Shown: one piece after another, positions 27,370 to 37,494 of the stretch | Position numbering within the stretch: the first letter of the stretch is position 1 | Layout: every line of letters begins with the position of its first letter | Source: Psychrobacter pygoscelis | GTDB taxonomy: Bacteria > Pseudomonadota > Gammaproteobacteria > Pseudomonadales > Moraxellaceae | Direction of reading: 5' to 3' | Length of the DNA: 64,000 nucleotides | Assembly: GCF_004335015.1 (NCBI RefSeq) | Contig: NZ_RQRU01000007.1 | Coordinates: forward strand, 68,352-132,351 | Notes under the pieces: generated by a model | Told to the model about the DNA's origin: nothing | The model's database searches: none | The model's input: only the letters and a program-made list of their open reading frames with translations | Program-made: the position numbers and the translations under genes

Positions 27370-27795
27370 GGCGCTGATTAGCCTGAGTGCTGGCGTATCT
27401 TACAAAACGGGCGCGAAAGCACTAAAGAAAGATATAGCTATAAATTCGATATATTCTATTGGCTAATACAGCGAAGTCAGTACACGATATCAATATTTAG
27501 TTAAGGATATTGCTATATTATCCAAGAGGTTATCGGCCTAATGTGCATAGATAGTTTTACGATGTAGATAATTCTCCATAGGCAGCTTCAGTTCATTAAA
27601 CGTTAGCTTCTCAATTACTGACAGACCCTAAGAATCCTCATTGATGCAAAGATATACTCCTAAGTTTCACTCAATTAATCTCAATGCCAACGGCTGGTTT
27701 CAGTTCTGGTTTCAGCGCTGTCATCAGTACTGCTTTCATTGCTTTGATAAGCCACTGTCAACGATGACCATTACCGGTCAAACAAGGTCAGATAT
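27370..27795. other. Intergenic region before ccmF
   Basis: About 425 bases with no gene. Apart from an 8-base direct repeat (GGTTTCAG, twice near 27693-27712) I see no structure. It should hold the ccm operon promoter. Confidence 0.4.
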
Positions 27796-29829
27796 ATGTT
27801 AATCACAGAGCTGGGTTACTTTGCCTTACTGGCTGCCTTTGTGCTCGCCATATTACAGGTAGTATTGCCAACCCTTGGAATTTTTCGTCATCAATTAGCT
27901 TGGCAGCGCTTAGCGCCCAGCTTAGCTTGGGCACAGTTTGCGGCAATGATTCTATCATTTTCCGGACTGATGGCAGGCTTTTATTATAATGACTTTAGCT
28001 TGGTGTATGTGACCCAGCATTCCAATACTTTGCTGCCGTGGTATTACCGAGTTGCAGCAACTTGGGGCGGGCACGAGGGGTCATTACTATTATGGATGAC
28101 CATTTTAGCCACTTGGTGCGCTCTGGTGTCATTCTTTAGTCGTGGTTTGCCTTTGGCGATGCGCGCTAGAGTATTGGTCGTATTGGCCGTGGTTCAGGTC
28201 ATGATGTTAGCCATGTTGATCTTTACCTCTTCACCATTTGATCGCACATTGCCTAACTTGCCAGTTGATGGGGTAGATCTCAACCCTGTCCTACAAGACC
28301 CTGGTCTTATCTTTCACCCACCAATGCTCTATATGGGTTATGTGGGGATGGTTGTACCTTTTGCCTTTTGTATGGCCGCGCTCTGGGCGGGCAGACTTGA
28401 TGCGGTCTGGACCCGTTGGTCTCGACCTTGGACGCAGGCTGCTTGGGGCTTTTTGACTTTAGGTATCGCTCTTGGCTCATGGTGGGCTTATTACGAGCTT
28501 GGCTGGGGCGGTTGGTGGTTTTGGGACCCTGTCGAAAACGCCTCTTTAATGCCATGGCTAGCCGGAACAGCGCTCTTACACTCATTATCAGTGACCGAAA
28601 AGCGCGGAGTCTTTAAGGCTTGGACCATCATGCTTGCTATATTTACCTTTGCACTGAGCTTGTTGGGAACGTTTTTGGTACGCTCAGGAGTGATAACCTC
28701 GGTTCACTCTTTTGCCGCCGATCCTACCCGTGGTCTTGCTATATTGGTGATCTTAGGCGTTATCATTGGTGGTGGACTATTGATGTTCGCGCTACGCGGC
28801 TGGCGCTTGACGGTAGAGAGTCAATATCAGCTTGTCTCCCGTGAAACCTTCTTAGTGGTTAATAATGTTATCATCTTGATATCGACCTTGGTGGTGCTTT
28901 TGGGCACTCTATATCCAATTATCGCTGATGCTTTCAATCTAGGCCAAGTCTCTGTAGGCCCTCCATATTTTAACGCACTGTTTGTACCGCTCACTTGGCT
29001 GCTACTGCTAGCTATGGGCATGGGCTCGAATATCCGTTGGAAAAAAGACAGTCGGCCATTGCTAGGTGCGGCGATGACTATAGCAGTCAGTAGTGCTGTG
29101 TTAGCCGCATTGATTACCTACTTTGTTCATCCAACTGACATGCTCAATATCGCTGTCACTATTGCCTTAAGCTTCTGGGTGCTGCTGTGGATGGCAGTAG
29201 ATATTAAAGATAAAACTAAGAATGCCCCAAGTCTTTTTGCTGGTCTTGGTAAGCTGAAAATGAGCTACTGGGGTATGCAGCTAGCGCATATTGGTGTCTT
29301 AGTAGTTGCCATCGGCGTCGGTGTGACCAGCGGCTTAAGTGTCGAACGAGATGTGGCGCTCGGCGTGGGTGATAAGGTCAGCGTCCAAGGTTACGACTTT
29401 GAAATTGCGAATTTCAAAGACATCAAAGGCAGTAATTTTGATGGGACGGAGGCAGAGGTGCTGGTCAGTCATAATGGTCGAGCCATCACCACCTTGCGAC
29501 CGCAAAAACGCACCTATGTTGTCAGTATGATGCCGATGACCGAGGCCGCTATTGATGCCTCACTCATCCGTGATATTTACGTCGCGCTTGGTGAGCCTAT
29601 CACTGAGGACAGTCATCAGTGGGCAGTGCGTATCTATGTCAAGCCACTGGTACGCTGGTTATGGCTTGGGGCAATTATTATGGCACTGGGTGCGGTATTA
29701 TCCATGTTTGATCGCCGCTACCGTCTTAGTCCACAACGTGAGCCGCGCGCAAAAGTGTTAGCGAATCCTACCGCTGATATCAATCAAGATGTTTTTCCTG
29801 AGTCAGCAAAGCAAGTAAGGAAGCGATAA
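27796..29829 (+). CDS. ccmF: Heme lyase subunit CcmF
   Basis: An inner-membrane protein with about 14 helices that, with CcmH/CcmI, attaches heme to apocytochromes c in the periplasm. TWGGHEGSLLLW and the tryptophan-rich WGGWWFWDPVENASLMPW mark the heme-handling site. Length 677 is near the usual 640-660. AAGGT precedes the ATG. It is the first gene of a tight ccmF-ccmG-ccmH-ccmI operon; ccmABCDE is not in this window. Confidence 0.96.
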   Translation: MLITELGYFALLAAFVLAILQVVLPTLGIFRHQLAWQRLAPSLAWAQFAAMILSFSGLMAGFYYNDFSLVYVTQHSNTLLPWYYRVAATWGGHEGSLLLWMTILATWCALVSFFSRGLPLAMRARVLVVLAVVQVMMLAMLIFTSSPFDRTLPNLPVDGVDLNPVLQDPGLIFHPPMLYMGYVGMVVPFAFCMAALWAGRLDAVWTRWSRPWTQAAWGFLTLGIALGSWWAYYELGWGGWWFWDPVENASLMPWLAGTALLHSLSVTEKRGVFKAWTIMLAIFTFALSLLGTFLVRSGVITSVHSFAADPTRGLAILVILGVIIGGGLLMFALRGWRLTVESQYQLVSRETFLVVNNVIILISTLVVLLGTLYPIIADAFNLGQVSVGPPYFNALFVPLTWLLLLAMGMGSNIRWKKDSRPLLGAAMTIAVSSAVLAALITYFVHPTDMLNIAVTIALSFWVLLWMAVDIKDKTKNAPSLFAGLGKLKMSYWGMQLAHIGVLVVAIGVGVTSGLSVERDVALGVGDKVSVQGYDFEIANFKDIKGSNFDGTEAEVLVSHNGRAITTLRPQKRTYVVSMMPMTEAAIDASLIRDIYVALGEPITEDSHQWAVRIYVKPLVRWLWLGAIIMALGAVLSMFDRRYRLSPQREPRAKVLANPTADINQDVFPESAKQVRKR

Positions 29830-29830
29830 T

Positions 29831-30424
29831 ATGGATAAGAAGCAACTAAAACTGTGGTTTTTAATTCCACTCATCGTCTTTATTGGTCTGATAGTGATGC
29901 TGTTTTTTCGATTAGGTAAACCGACTGAAATCGAGACCAATACTGCGCTTGAGCGTCCCGTACCTGCATTTGAGCTGCCACTACTATCGGACACCTCGCG
30001 CTCCATTACAGATGCTAATCTGCCTAAGAAGCCATATCTCATCAATATCTGGGGATCATGGTGTCCGACTTGTATCATCGAACATCCCTTCTTATTAGAT
30101 CTAAAAGAGCGCGGCGTGGATATTGTAGGGGTTAACTACAAAGATGAGATCGGTGATGCACTGAATTATTTAAATGGTCGCGGCGATCCCTTCCTATTAT
30201 CAATTCAAGATAAGTCAGGTCAGTTTGCCCTTGATTTAGGCCTTACTGGTGCGCCTGAGACCTTTGTGGTCGATGGCAATGGGGTAATTCGCCAACACAT
30301 CATAGGTGAAGTTAATGAGGTCAACTGGCAAGAGCGAATCGAGCCGTGTATGAACGTGCTAAATGAGCTGCCCGCTAAGACCAGCAAGAGCGATGTCGCT
30401 AAGGTTATGGAGGCGTGTCAATGA
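29831..30424 (+). CDS. ccmG: Thiol:disulfide interchange protein CcmG/DsbE
   Basis: A periplasmic thioredoxin-like reductant for apocytochrome or CcmH cysteines, anchored by one N-terminal helix (about residues 8-28). The active site is NIWGSWCPTCIIEHP, and LTGAPETFVVDGNG is the cis-Pro region typical of DsbE. It begins one base after the ccmF stop. Confidence 0.94.
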   Translation: MDKKQLKLWFLIPLIVFIGLIVMLFFRLGKPTEIETNTALERPVPAFELPLLSDTSRSITDANLPKKPYLINIWGSWCPTCIIEHPFLLDLKERGVDIVGVNYKDEIGDALNYLNGRGDPFLLSIQDKSGQFALDLGLTGAPETFVVDGNGVIRQHIIGEVNEVNWQERIEPCMNVLNELPAKTSKSDVAKVMEACQ

Positions 30425-31050
30425 AGTCTATAACCACGCTCTGTCATGATATTTATCGCGTCACTAGCAAGCTTATGACCATGCTTTTGCTGGCGATTAC
30501 TATGATGATAGCACTCGCGCCTTCTGGCTATGCAGCCATTGACGTGTATGACTTTGACTCTGAGCAGCAAGAGGCTCAGTATCGTGGTCTCATTGCCGAG
30601 TTTCGCTGTCCAAAATGTCAAAATCAAAATTTGGCAGGTTCTGACGCTCCAATTGCTCAAGACTTGAAGCAAAAAACCTATGATATGGTCAAAGACGGTC
30701 GTAGTGATGCGGAGATCCGTGACTATATGCAAGAGCGCTATGGCGACTTTATTAGCTATAAGCCGCCCATTCGACCTTCAACCTGGGTTCTATGGTTCTT
30801 TCCGCCGTTACTCTTAATTGTCATACTAGCCGGCTGGTTCTGGCGTACGCAGCATCGTCATCAGCGTATCGAAGCCGATGGAGTATCATCTGCAAAGACG
30901 CGATTATCTAGTGAGGAGCAAGCTAAGCTAGATCGACTGCTGGCAAGTCGTACCACTCCTGATAGCCAGTCGGAACTAACAGAGACGTCAAAAACGGCTA
31001 AGTCAATTAGCGAAACATCGAGTCAAGAGCAAAGTAAAGGGGCGTCTTAA
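30421..31050 (+). CDS. ccmH: Cytochrome c maturation protein CcmH (CycL type)
   Basis: A periplasmic thiol-oxidoreductase of the heme ligation complex. After a signal peptide (ending near YAA) comes the family motif FRCPKCQNQNLAGSDAPIAQDL with a CxxC pair, and a membrane helix at about residues 120-137. The ATG at 30421 overlaps the ccmG stop and has GGAGG seven bases upstream; a GTG at 30415 is less likely. A polar Ser/Glu-rich tail of about 65 residues is present. Confidence 0.93.
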   Translation: MKSITTLCHDIYRVTSKLMTMLLLAITMMIALAPSGYAAIDVYDFDSEQQEAQYRGLIAEFRCPKCQNQNLAGSDAPIAQDLKQKTYDMVKDGRSDAEIRDYMQERYGDFISYKPPIRPSTWVLWFFPPLLLIVILAGWFWRTQHRHQRIEADGVSSAKTRLSSEEQAKLDRLLASRTTPDSQSELTETSKTAKSISETSSQEQSKGAS

Positions 31051-32336
31051 TGAGTGTATTTTCGACCTTTGGGTTATTTATTACCTTAAGCTTACTAATG
31101 GCACTGGTACTGGCTTTGATCGTGATTGTTCCTTGGCTGCGTGCAGGTAATTCAGGACAGATGATGCGCAGTGTAGACAATCAGCTCATCGATTTAAACG
31201 TCGATGTCTTTAAGTCGCGACTGCAAGAGCTGGCGACTGACTTAGCAGCAGGCCGCTTAAACGAGAGTCAATATGAGACACAAAAGCTAGAGCTTGAGCG
31301 TCAGTTGCTTGATGCAGAGCAGACGGCAGCACCCATGCAAAGACCGGGTATCAAGAGTCGATTGATTATCATTATCTGGGTACCGCTTCTTGCCGCATTA
31401 GCATACTATCTGGTTAGTGATCGAAGTAATGTCTTTACGCTATGGCAGGCCCAAGATAGCGTCGGTCAAGTCGCTGATGATCTACTCACTGGCAAGATCG
31501 ATCAGCCACCAGCGTGGGCTGTAAAAGATGGTAGTGCCTTAATCTCCGCTATGCAGACCAATGTCTATCGTCATGCCGATGATCCCAATCGCTGGATGCG
31601 ACTCTCAGAGCTATTCTTGTCTCTAGAAGCTTCAGATTCAGCACTTGAAGCGCTGTCGAGAGCTTACCGACTATCACCAGAAGATGAATCGATAGCCACC
31701 ACCTATGCGCAGATTAGCTTTTTTGCCAAGGGTGGCAATCTCGATGCCAATAGTCGCCGAGTATTGCAAAATGTCCTTATTGAGCATCCTGATCATGAGG
31801 GCGCGCAGATGCTGATGGCAATGGGCGAGGCTCGCGCAGGTAACTTTGAGCAGGCGCAAGGCTGGATTCGTAAGCTACGAGCGAGCATTGCACAAAAACC
31901 TGGTGATCATGATCAAGCACTGTCAAGCCTTGATGAGTTGAGCGCGAATATTGCCGCTCAGCAGGCTCAAGCTAGCGCTGGAGTGACGGTCTCGGTGAGC
32001 ATCAATTCAAGCTTACTGCCGCTGATAAAGGCAGATGATGTGCTGTTCGTCGCCATCCGTTCAGCGGCAGGTGGGCCACCTTTTGCGGTCAAACGATTGC
32101 CAGTCAGTCAGCTAGACAATGGGCGTATTTCGGTCACTCTAAGCGATCTAGATGCCATGATGCCTGAGCGTACCTTGCAAGCTGCTAGACAGGCTGACGA
32201 GCAGCTCGTGGTGACGGCGCGAGTTAGCCAATCAGGCAATGCTATGAGTCAATCAGGTGACTTGTCTGCTAACCCTATCGTCTTGCAAAAAGATCAAGAG
32301 CAAGTCAATATTGAGATCGCTCAGCAAGTTCCATAA
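31050..32336 (+). CDS. ccmI: Cytochrome c biogenesis protein CcmI (TPR apocytochrome chaperone)
   Basis: Two membrane helices (about residues 7-27 and 104-123) flank a cytoplasmic loop rich in Leu and Gln, followed by a periplasmic TPR region (PNRWMRLSELFLSLEASDSALEALSRAYRL and following helices) and a beta-rich C-terminal domain, the arrangement of full-length CcmI/CycH. It holds apocytochrome c for CcmF/H. The ATG overlaps the last base of the ccmH stop. Confidence 0.92.
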   Translation: MSVFSTFGLFITLSLLMALVLALIVIVPWLRAGNSGQMMRSVDNQLIDLNVDVFKSRLQELATDLAAGRLNESQYETQKLELERQLLDAEQTAAPMQRPGIKSRLIIIIWVPLLAALAYYLVSDRSNVFTLWQAQDSVGQVADDLLTGKIDQPPAWAVKDGSALISAMQTNVYRHADDPNRWMRLSELFLSLEASDSALEALSRAYRLSPEDESIATTYAQISFFAKGGNLDANSRRVLQNVLIEHPDHEGAQMLMAMGEARAGNFEQAQGWIRKLRASIAQKPGDHDQALSSLDELSANIAAQQAQASAGVTVSVSINSSLLPLIKADDVLFVAIRSAAGGPPFAVKRLPVSQLDNGRISVTLSDLDAMMPERTLQAARQADEQLVVTARVSQSGNAMSQSGDLSANPIVLQKDQEQVNIEIAQQVP

Positions 32337-32601
32337 AGTGCTGCCATACCTTGGCGCTTGTAGGGTTAAGACTTACCTTTTTATTATCGATAAAAGTAAG
32401 CTGCATATCGCTTGTGGTATGACCAAGATAAAGACGGTCAATGCTCTGTAGTGACTGCTATCAATACCATAACGCACAAGGCCGTACGACTGGTGGTAGT
32501 GTCATAAGACTAAGTGTTAAAATCACTTGAGCTTTAAGGTCTGACAAGGTAAGGTATTCGGGTATTAATTTGTAACACTGATATAACATAAAGAAGGATA
32601 G

Positions 32602-33261
<660 letters not shown>

Positions 33262-33280
33262 ATAAATAAATCTTAAGAAG

Positions 33281-33313
33281 GCCCTGACTGTTGAGATGGT
33301 TGGGGCTTTTTTA
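33281..33313 (+). terminator. adk terminator
   Basis: GCCCTGAC and GTTGGGGC form an imperfect G-U-containing stem followed directly by TTTTTT, 20 bases after the adk stop. Confidence 0.75.
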
Positions 33314-33492
33314 ATGTGGATTTTAATTTATTAATCTGAATTAAGGCGCGATTGACAAAGATTAGCCTCTATTTTTCAACCTATCGTAGTAACAGCGAGG
33401 CGTCGCCACCAATCAGCAATATTCTTCGATAAGTTAACGCAGTCAAAGTCTTTTAAAACGGGGCAATAGTGGGACAAAGTTAATTGCCATAA

Positions 33493-33527
33493 AAAAACCG
33501 CCAAGTACATAACTTGACGGTTTTTTA
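33493..33527. terminator. secB-side intrinsic terminator
   Basis: A 15-bp stem with one mismatch (33493-33507 with 33513-33527) and a 5-base loop, flanked by runs of A and T on both sides. It closes the leftward rhodanese-grxC-secB unit and could also work for the plus strand. Confidence 0.88.
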
Positions 33528-33554
33528 GTAGCCAGTCTTTTCACTTATTAAAGC

Positions 33555-34016
33555 TTAAGCATTACCTTCGCCAGCGGCTTGATCTTGTACCGCTTGTTGT
33601 TGGCTTTGGGCATAGGCTTGGTCAAAGTTTACTGGCGCTAACAACAGCTGTGGGAAGCTACCACGAGTAACGATATCACTGATAACTTCACGCGCGTAAG
33701 GGAATAAGACATTCGGGCAATAAGCACCTAGGATTTGACCGACTTGCTCTTCAGGGATATTCTGCATTAAGAAAATACCTGCTTGATGAACCTCGGCAAT
33801 AAATGCTGTCTCATCAGCATTTTTGGCAGTGACATTCACAGTCAAGACAACTTGATAATGGTCGTCATCTAATTTTTCAGCACTGCTAGATAAATTGATG
33901 TCCAGCTCAGGGTTCCACTCTTTAGTAAATACTTCAGCGCCAGGGACTTCAAGCGACATGTCTTTGACGTAAATTCGCTCTAGGGCTAGTTGTGGTTGGG
34001 CTTGTTCTTCAGCCAT
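33555..34016 (-). CDS. secB: Protein-export chaperone SecB
   Basis: A tetrameric chaperone that keeps preproteins unfolded for Sec[21 protein letters not shown] and [30 protein letters not shown] are the family signatures. The open frame begins at 34046, but the ATG at 34016 with AAGGAG gives 153 residues and the usual N-terminus. Last gene in the order rhodanese-grxC-secB, as in E. coli. Confidence 0.96.
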   Translation of the reverse strand: MAEEQAQPQLALERIYVKDMSLEVPGAEVFTKEWNPELDINLSSSAEKLDDDHYQVVLTVNVTAKNADETAFIAEVHQAGIFLMQNIPEEQVGQILGAYCPNVLFPYAREVISDIVTRGSFPQLLLAPVNFDQAYAQSQQQAVQDQAAGEGNA

Positions 34017-34077
34017 GTTGTGCTCCTTTAATATTGGTATTATCAATTATAGTAATAAGTCTTAAACAATGCTCGGT

Positions 34078-34341
34078 CTAGCCGTTTAGCAATTCGTCAA
34101 GCTTACCTTCTTGGTTTAATGCATTTAACTCTGAAAATCCGCCGACAAAGGTATCGCCGATGAATATCTGAGGTACAGTGCGGTAGTTATTGGTCTTTTG
34201 CATGAGGGCCATACGATCTTCACGGCTCATATCGTGCATGCCAATTTCTTGGTATTCAACGCCTTTAGATTTTAACAGCTGCTTGGCATTTGAGCAGTAA
34301 GGGCAGATAGGGGTGGTATATACTGTAACAGGGACGGTCAT
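34078..34341 (-). CDS. grxC: Glutaredoxin 3
   Basis: An 87-residue dithiol glutaredoxin with active site CPYC in YTTPICPYCSNAK, the cis-Pro motif TVPQIFIGD and the glutathione-binding GGFSEL. It reduces disulfides with glutathione. AAGGAG precedes the ATG. It lies 61 bases upstream of secB. Confidence 0.96.
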   Translation of the reverse strand: MTVPVTVYTTPICPYCSNAKQLLKSKGVEYQEIGMHDMSREDRMALMQKTNNYRTVPQIFIGDTFVGGFSELNALNQEGKLDELLNG

Positions 34342-34538
34342 AAAAGCTCCTTAAAGCGGTAATATGATTTATAAAGCCAAAAATTTATAAGCGAGTCATT
34401 AAGTTAATGATGGGTGATAGATTCTATCTCCCATGGCCGCTAATCTTATCTTGTGAGCAACTAATCTTATGCGCAACTAAATGGTATCTGCTAGGCCTGA
34501 TAAAGATAACATGGGGCTTTTTATTACATATTCAACAG

Positions 34539-34994
34539 TTATTTAACTTTTGCCTTACCAGAAACGGTTTTTTTACCGTTGCCTTTTGCGCCAACCAACG
34601 GCATTCCAGCGGCTTGCCAACCACCAATACCACCATCCAGACGGAAGACATTCTCTTTGCCGATCATCTGCACAGCGGCGCCAGCTTGTACGCCCATATC
34701 GCAGACAATAATAATCGGCTGCTCAATCGCGCGAACTTCATCCAAGCGGTCTTTTAGCTGGGTAAAGGGAATATTGCGACTGCCTTGAATGTAACCGGTT
34801 TCAAACTTATTTTTTGCACGAATATCAATCAGCTGAGCATTTTGCGAATTAACCATCATCCCAAGCGTATTTGGTGTGACTTTTTTGCCGCTGCGTTTAT
34901 TTTCAATAGTAAAAAACAGCACAATAAGCACCCCTAAAATGCCAAATAAAAAGGGGTGATTGCCCATAAACTCAAACCAACGACTAAAATCCAA
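34539..34994 (-). CDS. Membrane-anchored rhodanese-like protein (YibN type)
   Basis: One N-terminal membrane helix (about residues 13-28) and a rhodanese domain with LIDIRAKNKFETGYIQGSRN and a candidate catalytic Cys in IIVCDMG. YibN-type proteins sit before grxC-secB in many gammaproteobacteria; their sulfur acceptor is unknown. The open frame extends to 35042, but GGAGG is six bases before a TTG at 34994, and that start gives the family N-terminus (FEFMGNHPFLFG close to the start), so I choose it. Confidence 0.82.
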   Translation of the reverse strand: MDFSRWFEFMGNHPFLFGILGVLIVLFFTIENKRSGKKVTPNTLGMMVNSQNAQLIDIRAKNKFETGYIQGSRNIPFTQLKDRLDEVRAIEQPIIIVCDMGVQAGAAVQMIGKENVFRLDGGIGGWQAAGMPLVGAKGNGKKTVSGKAKVK

Positions 34995-35037
34995 AGCATA
35001 CCTCCAAAAGTGAGCGTGTAGTTGGCGCATTAGCTTC

Positions 35038-35071
35038 AGCAACCTGTCGTCAAAAGAGACGATAGGCTGCT
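35038..35071 (-). promoter_or_regulatory. Stem-loop upstream of the rhodanese gene
   Basis: A 14-position stem with one mismatch and one G-U pair (35038-35051 with 35058-35071) around a 6-base loop. No T-run follows on either strand, so it looks like a structured leader or a pausing element 44 bases before the rhodanese start. Confidence 0.4.
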
Positions 35072-35231
35072 GCTAAATCTAAACATAGCGCCTAACTATA
35101 ATCTTATCAAAACGCATTATACCGACAACGACGCTCGATTGCATTAAAAGCAAGTCAGGCGGCATGGTTCAGCAGCGATTCATTCGTTTTACTGTGCTGA
35201 TCCAATCACAGCCAGCCAGCATCGACAGCCT

Positions 35232-36374
35232 CTAATAATCCTTGGTATCCGCTTCTGCTTGCAGTACCACTAGGTTCTCTACACGGCGTTGTAGCACTTC
35301 ACCCGCTGCCACTGCCTGCCATAGCGCGCAGCCTTTAGAGTTATGGGTATGTTTGCAGTCGCGAAATTTGCACTCTGCTGATAGGGGCGCGAGCTCAACA
35401 AACCCTGAAATCACATCATCAGGAGTTAGGTGCCAGATACCATATTCACGGATGCCTGGGGTATCTACGATACCACCTTGGCTCAAGTCGTCGGGCACGA
35501 AGGGTAAGAGCCGACTTGTCGTAGTCGTATGTTGGCCCAGCTTCGAGTTTTCTGATATCACGTTGACGCTTTGCTCAGATTCGGGAAGTAGGGCATTGAT
35601 TAAGGTGCTCTTACCAACGCCAGATTGACCAGCGAAGATAACCAACTTATTGTCGATTTTGTGCTTTAAATCTTGCAGCCCTTGCTGCGGCTTGCCCTGA
35701 TTAGGATTGTCAGCTAAGAGAGTGGGGTCTTGGTCGCTAAGCACATTTTCAGGACAGTCCACTGAGGTGAGTACCGTCTCATACCCTAGCGCTTGATAGT
35801 CGGTCAATAAAGACTGTACCGAGGCAAAGGCCTCTTGAGTAAGCAGGTCGGCTTTATTAAGTACCAGTAGTGGCTGGACACCTGCATGATGACAGACGAC
35901 TAGATAGCGATCAATAAGGCTGGGTGCCGCCATCGGTAGCGGTGCAAAGACAATAGCAAGGATATCGACATTAGCGGCGACGGGCTTGAGCTTGTGGTAG
36001 CGATCAGGGCGCGATACAAGAGAGGTCCGTGGCAGGACTGATTCAATACGGCCCAGTCCGGTATTAGGATCGGCTATCCAGCGGACTTGATCACCCGCGA
36101 CTAGCATCGGTAAGTTGGTTCGAGCATGACAGCGCCAAATATCGTTCAAGGCGATAGGCTGCCAAAATGGCTCAGGATCATCCGCAGCGACCTGAGGTTT
36201 AGTGGGAATAGTATGTGGTAAGCTTGTGACTTGTACTTCTAGCTGCTTGCCATAATGCGCGATAACCACCCCGTCCATTAAGCTGTCATCTAGACTGTCT
36301 TGCTGGGTTTGTTGTTGCTTTTCAATACGCCGAATCTGTTGCTTAGTCAGCTTGCGCTGCCGAATCAATGCCAT
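35232..36374 (-). CDS. rsgA: Small ribosomal subunit biogenesis GTPase RsgA
   Basis: A circularly permuted GTPase that checks 30S maturation. Order of parts: OB fold, LVLNKADLL (G4) before GQSGVGKSTLINALLP (G1) and DTPGIREYG (G3), then the zinc site CKFRDCKHTHNSKGCAL. Length 380 is slightly long. AAAGG precedes the ATG. It is divergent from orn, a widespread arrangement. Confidence 0.96.
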   Translation of the reverse strand: MALIRQRKLTKQQIRRIEKQQQTQQDSLDDSLMDGVVIAHYGKQLEVQVTSLPHTIPTKPQVAADDPEPFWQPIALNDIWRCHARTNLPMLVAGDQVRWIADPNTGLGRIESVLPRTSLVSRPDRYHKLKPVAANVDILAIVFAPLPMAAPSLIDRYLVVCHHAGVQPLLVLNKADLLTQEAFASVQSLLTDYQALGYETVLTSVDCPENVLSDQDPTLLADNPNQGKPQQGLQDLKHKIDNKLVIFAGQSGVGKSTLINALLPESEQSVNVISENSKLGQHTTTTSRLLPFVPDDLSQGGIVDTPGIREYGIWHLTPDDVISGFVELAPLSAECKFRDCKHTHNSKGCALWQAVAAGEVLQRRVENLVVLQAEADTKDY

Positions 36375-36792
36375 TATTTAGAACCTTTCATACGATTGTC
36401 TTCTATATTGAGTGAGTTAGAGGTATATTTTAAAGCTTCAGTTTATAGGGTCAAACCATACTTTGTACCCAGGCGACTAGATAAAAGATGACCAATAATA
36501 CTGGTTATTAACAGTCGCTATTGAAGCGGTATGGGCGCTCATGAAGTTAATATTAACTGTATTGGAGTGGCCTGTGTCGTTGATACTAATTATTGACTAA
36601 AGTATTAACTGGCTATGGCCTTAGAATAATTTTCATTCAGTGTACCGCGAAAATTTGCTAACATACACCGCTTATCGTATAGATATTGACCAAAGTCAGA
36701 CTGCAATCTTGACCTTAGACCAATCTATCAAGATAAATCTAGTATATTAACGCCGCCGCTCGACTCACTTAGTACTACCAATAGGATAATTT
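36375..36792. other. Divergent rsgA-orn intergenic region
   Basis: About 420 bases with no gene. It contains an extended -10 element TGCTAACAT at 36656-36664 on the plus strand and, closer to orn, a TTGACC box near 36710 with GATAAA 17 bases later. Either could drive orn. Confidence 0.4.
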
Positions 36793-37380
36793 ATGGCAAC
36801 GACCGACCATCCCAACAAGATCAAAATCAAAAATCAAGGCAAAAAAGGGCTGGTATGGATTGATTTAGAGATGACTGGGCTTGATACCCAGAATGACGAT
36901 ATTATCGAGATTGCTACCATCGTCACTGATGAAGACTTAAATGTACTGGCTGAAGGCCCCGTCTTCGCCATAAAAGTATCAGACCAAAAGCTCAATGCGA
37001 TGGACGACTGGAATACCAAGCAACATGGTCAGTCAGGATTGATTGATCGTGTGCGCCGCAGTAGCGTGACCCTTGAGCAAGCAGAGGCAGAGACCATCGC
37101 TTTTCTTAGTAAGTGGGTCGATGCAGGCAAGTCGCCGATGTGCGGTAACTCCATCTGCCAAGATCGCCGCTTTATGGCGCGGCAAATGCCAGAGCTTGAG
37201 CGCTTCTTTCATTATCGCAATCTAGACGTGTCCTCAGTCAAAGAGCTTTGCTTTCGCTGGCGTCCTGATGTGCTACGTAGCTTTGAGAAGACCAGCAGTC
37301 ATCTAGCAATGGATGACATTCGTGATTCTATCCGTGAGCTCAAGCACTACCGTGAGCACTTCTTTAAATTGCTTGATTAA
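36793..37380 (+). CDS. orn: Oligoribonuclease
   Basis: A DEDDh 3'-5' exonuclease that degrades 2-5 nt RNAs and pGp[13 protein letters not shown] holds the first Asp/Glu pair, [11 protein letters not shown] the second site and the end [19 protein letters not shown] the His/Asp. Length 195 is typical, with about 12 extra basic residues at the N-terminus. AGGA lies before the ATG. Confidence 0.96.
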   Translation: MATTDHPNKIKIKNQGKKGLVWIDLEMTGLDTQNDDIIEIATIVTDEDLNVLAEGPVFAIKVSDQKLNAMDDWNTKQHGQSGLIDRVRRSSVTLEQAEAETIAFLSKWVDAGKSPMCGNSICQDRRFMARQMPELERFFHYRNLDVSSVKELCFRWRPDVLRSFEKTSSHLAMDDIRDSIRELKHYREHFFKLLD

Positions 37381-37494
37381 AAATTCGATAAGTAAGAGAG
37401 TAGTATTTAGACAACAGCTACAAAGCTCGCTCTATTGACTTTATGATAGGGATGATTAAGCTGCCGCTGTTGCTCACTACTTTTTTTAACTACT

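Noticed and set aside
34407..34757. 116-residue plus-strand frame
   Set aside because: It is mostly antisense to the rhodanese gene, which has clear motifs.
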